A DNA stretch of 64,000 bases from the NCBI GenBank assembly GCA_041446545.1, contig JBGOEJ010000002.1, forward strand, positions 62,001 through 126,000, written 5' to 3'. The first letter of the stretch is position 1. The number at the start of each line of letters is the position of its first letter. Of the stretch, positions 58,411 through 64,000 are shown one piece after another. Origin of the DNA: Fervidibacter canadensis. Its GTDB lineage: Bacteria; Armatimonadota; Fervidibacteria; Fervidibacterales; Fervidibacteraceae. A model generated the notes under the pieces. It was not told where the DNA came from. It saw only the letters and a list, made by a program, of their open reading frames with translations, and made no database searches. The translations under genes were made by a program, and so were the position numbers.

Positions 58411-59826
58411 TCACATGCCGACACTTTCCCCTTGCCACGCCGCTGCGATGCGCTCTGTCAGTTCCCGCAACTCCTCAGGCAACACTGTCCGCAGGTCAAA
58501 CCAAAGGGCGTCTTTTTGGATGCGACAGAAAACGGAGGGGTTGCCAAACCGCAACCGTTGCGCCAACGCCTCGGCACTGTCGCCCTCTCGGGGCGTGATG
58601 ACGATGCACCAAGTCGGCAAAAATTGGTCGGGTAAGGCGCCACCGCCGACTTGGGAGGTGGATGGTCGCAAACTCATCGCTTCCTTCGGCATCCCAAATC
58701 GCTCCAGCCATCGCAACACCTTCCGCGCCCGACGCTTTAGTTCTGCCTGGCTCAAGGCAATTTGTTGCAGTGTCGGAATTTCCCGCCATGCTGCCTCTTC
58801 GTCAAAGTAACTCAGCAGCGTCGCTTCCAAGGCGGCGAAAGTCAACTTGTCACATCGGAAGGCACGATAAAGCGGGTTTCGGCGCAGCGCAGCGATCAAC
58901 TCTTTGCGTCCGACGACGATGCCTGCTTGTGGACCACCCAGCAACTTGTCGCCGCTGAAACTGACCAAATCCGCCCCTGCCTTCACGCTCTCTTGCACCA
59001 ACGGCTCTTTTTCAATGCCCACCCGCGACACATCGGTGAGTGCGCCACTGCCCAAATCTTCCACGACAGGCAAGTTGTGCCTTCGCCCTAAAGCGACCAA
59101 CTCGTCCAAACGCACCTGCTCGGTGAAGCCGATGATGCGGAAGTTGCTCTGGTGGACTTTCAACAGCAACGCCGTCCTTTCGGTGATGGCGCACTCGTAA
59201 TCGCTCAGGCGGGTCTTGTTCGTCGTGCCGACTTCCACCAGCGTCGCCCCGCTCTTGCGCAAAATTTCAGGGATACGAAAACTTCCGCCAATCTCCACCA
59301 ACTCGCCCCGAGAGACGATGACCTCTCGTCCTTCCGCCAGTGTGTTGAGGATGAGCAAAACGGCAGCGGCGTTGTTGTTGACGACCGTCGCTGCCTCCGC
59401 ACCTGTCAAAAGGCAAAGCAACTTCTCTACCCGCAAATCGCGAAAACTTCGTTCTCCCGTCACTTCGTCCACTTCTAACGCACAAGGATGCGTCGCCACT
59501 TCCACCAACCGTCGGACGGCGCGTTGGGAAAGAAGGGAGCGTCCCAAACCCGTGTGGACGATAATGCCTGTGGCGTTGATGACGCGGGGCATCAAAGGGA
59601 CGACTTCCCGCCACAAAACTCCTTGGGCTTGCGCCGCCACTTCCTCCGCCGTCGGCACTTTTGCCCCATCGCCTTGCAAGATTTGTTGGCGCACTTTGTC
59701 CAGCGCCTTGCGGATGGCTTCCGTCAGTAAGGGGCGAGGAATGCTTTGCAACAACCGTTGCGCCGTTTCCGTTTGCAAAACCTCGTGCACGGCGGGAAGT
59801 TGTCGCAGCAACATCTGCCGTTCCAT
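58411..59826 (-). CDS. selA: L-seryl-tRNA(Sec) selenium transferase SelA
   Basis: A 471-residue PLP enzyme that converts seryl-tRNA(Sec) to selenocysteyl-tRNA(Sec). It has LPAVHEVLQTE at the N-terminus, INATGIIVHTGLGRSLLS, VEVDEVTGERSFRD-like LEVDEVTGERSFRD, VVNNNAAAVLLILNTLAEGREVIVSRGELVEIGGSFRIPEI, GATLVEVGTTNKT, VEDLGSGAL, and the PLP lysine in SFSGDKLLGGPQAGIVVG (near residue 294). No selB, selD or tRNA-Sec is seen in the window. GTG 59829 and ATG 59826 are adjacent; the ATG is preferred. Confidence 0.95.
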   Translation of the reverse strand: MERQMLLRQLPAVHEVLQTETAQRLLQSIPRPLLTEAIRKALDKVRQQILQGDGAKVPTAEEVAAQAQGVLWREVVPLMPRVINATGIIVHTGLGRSLLSQRAVRRLVEVATHPCALEVDEVTGERSFRDLRVEKLLCLLTGAEAATVVNNNAAAVLLILNTLAEGREVIVSRGELVEIGGSFRIPEILRKSGATLVEVGTTNKTRLSDYECAITERTALLLKVHQSNFRIIGFTEQVRLDELVALGRRHNLPVVEDLGSGALTDVSRVGIEKEPLVQESVKAGADLVSFSGDKLLGGPQAGIVVGRKELIAALRRNPLYRAFRCDKLTFAALEATLLSYFDEEAAWREIPTLQQIALSQAELKRRARKVLRWLERFGMPKEAMSLRPSTSQVGGGALPDQFLPTWCIVITPREGDSAEALAQRLRFGNPSVFCRIQKDALWFDLRTVLPEELRELTERIAAAWQGESVGM

Positions 59827-59913
59827 CACCGCCCATCACCGCCCTCAAATTTTGTCAAGATAGAGGCAGTGCCAACGCTTAACGGACGCTCCAAGCCTCA
59901 CCCCTTGCTGCCA

Positions 59914-61014
59914 TCACCTTCTTTGAGGCGGTTGGAAGCGGATGACGATGACATCGCCGTCTTGCACTTCGTAGTCCTTGCCTTTGATTTCCACCCAACC
60001 TTTCTCTTTGGCGGCATCCCACGATCCCGCTTCCTTCAGCCGCTCAAAGGGGATGACTTCGGCGCGGATAAAACCCGCTTCCATGTCCGAATGGATTTTG
60101 CCCGCCGCCTTGATGACGGGCGTTCCTCGGGGGACGACCCACGCCGTCACTTCTTTCCCGACAGGTGTGAAGAAGACGACGACATTTAGTAACGAGAAGG
60201 CAGCGCGAATGAGCCGCTCCAACGCCTTCGCTTCGTCGCCGTAAAGTTCCGCCAGTTCAGCGGCGTCGCTTTCGCTTAGTTCCGCCAACTCCGCCGCCAG
60301 TTTGGCGTTGATGGGCAGCGCCATCAATCCTCGCTCGCTTGCCCAAGTTTGCAAATGGGCAAAAATCTCGTGGCTCTCCGCCGTCTCATCCACATTGCCG
60401 ACCAGCAACATCGGTTTGAGGGTGAGCAGTTGGTAAGGCTTCAGGCGCTCCCGCTCCTCTTTTGTCAAGTCCAAAGTCCGCAGGGGTTGTCCTGCGTTCA
60501 GATGCTCGCGGGCTTTCGCCAATGCTGCCGCTTCCGCCTTGGCGTCGGGGTCGCCCGTGCTTTGCGCCACCTTGCTGACCCGCTGCCATCGCCGCTCCAC
60601 CAACTCTAAGTCCGCCATAGTCAACTCCAACTCCACGATTTCTGCATCCCGCACGGGATCAACGGTCGTCTCCACATGGATGACCGTCGGGTCGGTAAAA
60701 CAGCGGACGACTTGGACGAGGGCGTCCACGCCGCGAATGTGGCTGAGGAACTGATTGCCCAAGCCTTCGCCCTTGTGGGCGTTGCGCACCAAGCCAGCGA
60801 TGTCCACGAACTTGAAAGTGGCAGGGACGACCCGTTCTTGACCGACCAAGCGAGCCAACTCGTAAGGACGCAAGTCAGGGACGGCGACGACGGCTTCGTT
60901 GGGCTCAATGGTGCAAAAGGGGTAATTGCTCACCGCTGCGTGGGCGCGGGTGAGGGCGTTGAAGAGCGTGGACTTGCCGACATTGGGCAACCCGATGATG
61001 CCAACTTCCAGCAT
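59914..61014 (-). CDS. ychF: Redox-regulated ATPase/GTPase YchF (OLA1 type)
   Basis: A 366-residue P-loop protein of the Obg-related class. P-loop GLPNVGKS, then NYPFCTIEPNEAVV, DIAGLVRNAHKGEGLGNQFLSHIRGVDALVQVVRCF and the non-canonical G4 motif NVDE, which marks the ATP-preferring YchF group. The C-terminal TGS domain reads VVFFTPVGKEVTAWVVPRGT and the ending KDYEVQDGDVIVIRF. It binds ribosomes and is thought to act in translation stress. AAAGGAG precedes the ATG. Confidence 0.95.
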   Translation of the reverse strand: MLEVGIIGLPNVGKSTLFNALTRAHAAVSNYPFCTIEPNEAVVAVPDLRPYELARLVGQERVVPATFKFVDIAGLVRNAHKGEGLGNQFLSHIRGVDALVQVVRCFTDPTVIHVETTVDPVRDAEIVELELTMADLELVERRWQRVSKVAQSTGDPDAKAEAAALAKAREHLNAGQPLRTLDLTKEERERLKPYQLLTLKPMLLVGNVDETAESHEIFAHLQTWASERGLMALPINAKLAAELAELSESDAAELAELYGDEAKALERLIRAAFSLLNVVVFFTPVGKEVTAWVVPRGTPVIKAAGKIHSDMEAGFIRAEVIPFERLKEAGSWDAAKEKGWVEIKGKDYEVQDGDVIVIRFQPPQRR

Positions 61015-61032
61015 CGCCCTTCGCTCCTTTTC

Positions 61033-63006
61033 TCACGGCACGGGCAACTCGTCCAACCGAGCCAGCGCTCTTTGGGCAGCGGCGCGCACTTGCGGGTCGG
61101 GGTCAGCGGTCAAGCGCACCAATTTTTCGCGGGCGCTCGCAATTCGCCATGCTCCCAGCAACCAAGCCGCTTCTGCCTTCAATTTCGGGTCGTCGCTCTC
61201 CAACGCCCGCAGCAAAGCGGGCACTGCCAGCCCGCCGACGCCGAACAAAGCCGCCCGAGCCCGCAAGCGCGTGAGCGGTCGGTCGCTGCCCAAAAGCGCA
61301 AGGAGTTCGTCCAACGCTTTCTGGTCGCCTGATTTGGCTAAGGCTTGGAGCAAAGCGATGCGTTGGTCTTCGGGAAGGTCGGGTGACAGCCGCTTCGCCA
61401 ACTCGCTCACACCCGCCCGATCACCGACGGAAGCAAGGGCGCGAGCGGCAACTTGCCGCGTCGTCGGGTTGTTGGAGCGCAATGCTTCCCGCAAAATACC
61501 CCGCCCTTGTTCGCCGTAGTAGACAAGCCCGAAGGCAGCGGCAGCGGCTAATTCCGCATCGCCAGCATGTAACGCTTCCGCCAACGACGGCACCGCTTCC
61601 TTGATGCGCCGTCGGCTCAAAACCGTCAAGGCTTCCGCCCGAACTTGATGGTCGCCATCGTCTCGCGCCATTTGGAGCAGCAAACGCATCGCTTCTTTCG
61701 TCCCGATGGCGTTTAAAGCGTCAACGGCAGCCAAACGGGCTTTGCGTTCGGACGATTTCGTCAGTTGCTGGATAGCGGGCAAGGCTTTGTCTTTCAACAT
61801 TGCCAAGCCCGACATGGCAACGGCTCGTTCGCGCCAATCGCCACCCTTCAACGCTTCCACCAACACCGCAATCACTTGCGGATGAGCGACGCCACAAATA
61901 CCCGACAGCAATGCGGTCCGCCGTTCGGGGCGCGTTTCAGTGCGGTAAGCCGTTAAGACCACCGACAGCCCTTTTTCGCCTTTTGCCGCCAACGCCGCGG
62001 CGGCGTTGCGGATGACTTCCCAATCGGCATCGCGCAACGCTTGCGTCAGCAACCGCCAATCCCGCTCATCGTGGGAGGGCGTTAACGCCAAGATACCTTG
62101 CGCTCGCAACGAGGCATCGGGGCGCTTCACCAAAACCCGTCCCTCTTCAGGGCGCAACGCTCCCAACTTAAGCAATGCCCGACTCGCCCAGAAGGCGACA
62201 ATCGGCTCATCCCGCAAAGCCGCATGCAACTGAGGGAGCATTTTTTTAGAGGGCACTTGCGCCCAGATGCGAAAGACCATCTCCCGCACCCGCTTGTCAG
62301 GATGCTTCGCCAGCGGCGCAAGGCGAAGGGCATCGTCGGGCGGGGGCGGAAATTGTTGAAGCACCCATAAAGCGCCCTTGCGCTTTTCGCCTTGCCCACT
62401 CAACGCCCACGCAACCAACTGCTTCCGCATCGGCTCAGATGGCTCGCTGAGACCTTTCAAGACAGGTTGCCACAAATCGGGTTGACGACCGAGGCGCTCA
62501 CAAAGCCACTCCCAATGCTTGGGCGGCAAGTGACGCAACAATCGGGTCAAACGATCCCGCTGAACGGGATTTTTTTCCCGCTCGTAAGCGTCCATCAAGC
62601 GTGTCCAAGTCGTTGCGTCGGCGACTTGGGGCAGAACTTCCATCGCCCATCTCGCTTCCGCCGCCGAGCGGCGCAAAGCGGAAAGTGCCAACCGTTGCAT
62701 CGTGGCGGCAGACACTTGCGCTATCGGCAACAAACCGAGGGCGTTCACCCGCACCGTCGCATCAGGGTCGTTTTCCGCCAAAGCAATCAAGCGCTCCGCC
62801 AGTTGCTGCCGTTGCGAAGGTGTCAAGGACATTTTCGGCAGGGCGTCCCGCAACTCCCGCAACGCCCTTCGCCGCTGCGCCCCATCGCGGCTTGACAATG
62901 CCCGCAAAGCCCCTTCAATGGGCGATTTGGGCAGAAGCCACCAAAATGACCCGACCACCAACGCAAAGAACGCCAACACACCGAGCCCAAAAATCATCCG
63001 CCGCAT
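61033..63006 (-). CDS. HEAT-repeat protein with N-terminal membrane anchor
   Basis: A 657-residue protein. One membrane helix (MIFGLGVLAFFALVVGSFWWLL, residues about 4-25) is followed by about 17 PBS-lyase-type HEAT repeats: PLSQRQQLAERLIALAENDPDATVRVNALGLL-like units, AEALTVLSRRRIKEAVPSLAEALHAGDAELAAAAAFGL and RLTADPDPQVRAAAQRALARLDELP at the end. Such repeats form solenoids that bind other proteins. The ATG at 63006 with GGGTGG upstream is chosen; a longer frame runs back to 63294 through the divergent gene. Role unknown. Confidence 0.85.
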   Translation of the reverse strand: MRRMIFGLGVLAFFALVVGSFWWLLPKSPIEGALRALSSRDGAQRRRALRELRDALPKMSLTPSQRQQLAERLIALAENDPDATVRVNALGLLPIAQVSAATMQRLALSALRRSAAEARWAMEVLPQVADATTWTRLMDAYEREKNPVQRDRLTRLLRHLPPKHWEWLCERLGRQPDLWQPVLKGLSEPSEPMRKQLVAWALSGQGEKRKGALWVLQQFPPPPDDALRLAPLAKHPDKRVREMVFRIWAQVPSKKMLPQLHAALRDEPIVAFWASRALLKLGALRPEEGRVLVKRPDASLRAQGILALTPSHDERDWRLLTQALRDADWEVIRNAAAALAAKGEKGLSVVLTAYRTETRPERRTALLSGICGVAHPQVIAVLVEALKGGDWRERAVAMSGLAMLKDKALPAIQQLTKSSERKARLAAVDALNAIGTKEAMRLLLQMARDDGDHQVRAEALTVLSRRRIKEAVPSLAEALHAGDAELAAAAAFGLVYYGEQGRGILREALRSNNPTTRQVAARALASVGDRAGVSELAKRLSPDLPEDQRIALLQALAKSGDQKALDELLALLGSDRPLTRLRARAALFGVGGLAVPALLRALESDDPKLKAEAAWLLGAWRIASAREKLVRLTADPDPQVRAAAQRALARLDELPVP

Positions 63007-63096
63007 AGCAACGCCACCCGTAGAGATTGTGGCATGCTTTTTGATGCCTTCACGCAAAAACGCTCTCGCAAAATCACTGAAGAAGGGGGACGGACG

Positions 63097-64000
63097 ATGC
63101 AAGCGGTCGTGCTCTTTGAAGATGGACGATGGACGAATTTCAAGCCGTTGACTTGGACGCGCCCCGTCTGCCTTCTGCGGACGGGCATCTTCCCGCTGTG
63201 GGAGAAAGTTGCGCGGGCATGCCAAGCAGCAGGTTGGCAGGACTTTGAAGTCCACATCCACACCCGTCGCTACCTTGCTCCGACTTTGCGCCATTGCTTG
63301 ACCGGGATTAGGGACAAGGGACGAGGGACGGGAAGATGGAAAGGCGTCTTCGTCAACGAACTGGAGAGGTTGGAAGGCAAAAGCGCGCTGTTTGTCAACG
63401 GACGCCTTTTGGTCACGCCCGAACTGGCACCACAGGCATCAGCACTGGAAGAAGGGACGGCTTACCTGAAAGGCAACGAGTTGCTCGCCATCGCATTGGG
63501 CGAACGGGCGACGGCAAAAGTTTTGCCCGCATTGCAAAAGGGCGAACCGCTGACCGATGCCGATTTGCAAACCCTGCTGGATGCTGCGTCCCGTCGTGTG
63601 GAAGTGACCGACGCTCTCTTGCTCCGCTACCCTTGGCAACTCATTGACCACAACGCCGAACTAATCAGTGCCGAATTCGCTTTAGCGACGGCGGGCAAGG
63701 AGAGCGAAGGGAAATTGGAGCAAGGCGCTGTCATTTATGGCGGCGATGCTTCCCGTGTCTACTTGGGCAAGGGTGCCATCGTCCATCCGACGGTCGTCTT
63801 GGATGTCACGCACGGACCGATTTACATCGGCGACGGCAGCATCGTTTACCCGCCGACCCGCATTGAAGGACCCGCCTACATCGGCAAGGGCACTTGGATC
63901 GTCGGGGGCAAAATCCGCGAGGGGAGCAACATCGGCGATGTCTGCCGCGTCGGCGGTGAAGTGGAAGAGAGCATCCTTCACGGCTACAGCAACAAGTATC
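63097..64000 (+). CDS. GlmU-like sugar nucleotidyltransferase/hexapeptide protein (3' end outside the window)
   Basis: A frame with no stop before the window edge, at least 301 codons. The N-terminal half resembles the truncated nucleotidyltransferase of putative GlmU-family proteins: AVVLFEDGRWTNFKPLTWTRPVCLLRTG. A left-handed beta-helix then begins at about residue 220: EQGAVIYGGDASRVYLGKGAIVHPTVVLDVTHGPIYIGDGSIV, IGKGTWIVGG. The NTase half lacks the usual LAAGxGTRM loop and may not bind nucleotides. A four-unit GGGAYNR heptad (63304-63331) adds GIRDKGRGTG inside the N-terminal half. The ATG 63097 has GGGGGA upstream. Confidence 0.78.
   Translation, partial: MQAVVLFEDGRWTNFKPLTWTRPVCLLRTGIFPLWEKVARACQAAGWQDFEVHIHTRRYLAPTLRHCLTGIRDKGRGTGRWKGVFVNELERLEGKSALFVNGRLLVTPELAPQASALEEGTAYLKGNELLAIALGERATAKVLPALQKGEPLTDADLQTLLDAASRRVEVTDALLLRYPWQLIDHNAELISAEFALATAGKESEGKLEQGAVIYGGDASRVYLGKGAIVHPTVVLDVTHGPIYIGDGSIVYPPTRIEGPAYIGKGTWIVGGKIREGSNIGDVCRVGGEVEESILHGYSNKY
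63304..63331 (+). repeat. Four perfect GGGAYNR heptads inside a gene
   Basis: GGGATTA, GGGACAA, GGGACGA and GGGACGG follow one another without gap, and read in frame as GIRDKGRGTG. As the clearest copy of the heptad it defines the consensus used for the two other loci. Confidence 0.75.

Noticed and set aside
22633..63331. The GGGAYNR heptads as CRISPR repeats or telomere-like repeats
   Set aside because: There are no spacers, the runs are very short and they lie in coding sequence.
1..64000. tRNA, rRNA, CRISPR array, insertion sequence or prophage
   Set aside because: The gaps were read for T-loop motifs, repeat-spacer patterns and transposase or integrase signatures and none was found; a dedicated search could still find a missed one.

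Overview
The window reads as a gene-dense bacterial chromosome. It carries about 55 protein genes on both strands, short gaps, strong GGAGG-type ribosome binding sites, heavy use of TTG for leucine, and no tRNA, rRNA, CRISPR array or transposase that I could find. The mix suggests an Armatimonadota-like lineage (for example Fervidibacter relatives): DUF881/Sbp/FtsA, LL-diaminopimelate aminotransferase, DUF1559-type prepilins, DUF1080, Gfo/Idh/MocA and TIM-barrel sugar epimerase families, and F5/8C and CBM9-like exported proteins. This is inference from gene content; a Planctomycetota-like or Chloroflexota-like origin cannot be excluded without a search.

Layout. 1-2.1 kb: end of a division cluster (DUF881, Sbp, FtsA) with no ftsZ after it. 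2.1-13.4 kb: housekeeping genes (FAH-family hydrolase, ComEC, MurD, RimO, HU, Der), an unrecognised repeated winged-helix protein, and a JAMM peptidase next to a CysM-type cysteine synthase. 13.4-19.7 kb: an orphan BglII-like nuclease fold, a GH36 alpha-galactosidase, xseA-xseB-prenyl synthase, a UPF0173 hydrolase, and a 21-residue lysine-rich peptide gene with its own promoter. 19.8-32.1 kb: a LarA-like protein, DUF3866, an ABC-2 exporter, an oxidoreductase, MscS, hemC, the short ribosomal protein L33 gene (rpmG), and a sugar-binding protein.

32.3-43.2 kb: an accessory block that is visibly less GC-rich in hand-counted lines (47-53% against 68% in xseA). It encodes two very large exported beta-propeller proteins (one flanked by CBM9-like modules), a prepilin, a small membrane protein, a beta-helix (pectate-lyase-like) protein and an AraC regulator. 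The beta-helix gene is split by one in-frame TAG and the AraC gene by one in-frame TGA, so the locus looks to be decaying or recoded.

43.2-64 kb: a PhyH dioxygenase, an exported MBL-fold protein, a discoidin-domain protein, RibD, two hybrid sensor kinases with receiver domains, PheS without PheT, DUF1080, DapL, a secretin with LysM and four BON modules, SelA, YchF, a HEAT-repeat protein, and a GlmU-like nucleotidyltransferase running off the right edge.

The best leads are the split AraC/beta-helix locus, the five-winged-helix protein, the lysine-rich micro-peptide gene, a GGGAYNR heptanucleotide repeat in three genes, and several usually paired genes without their partners (ftsA, pheS, selA, larA, JAMM-cysM, a BglII-like nuclease).
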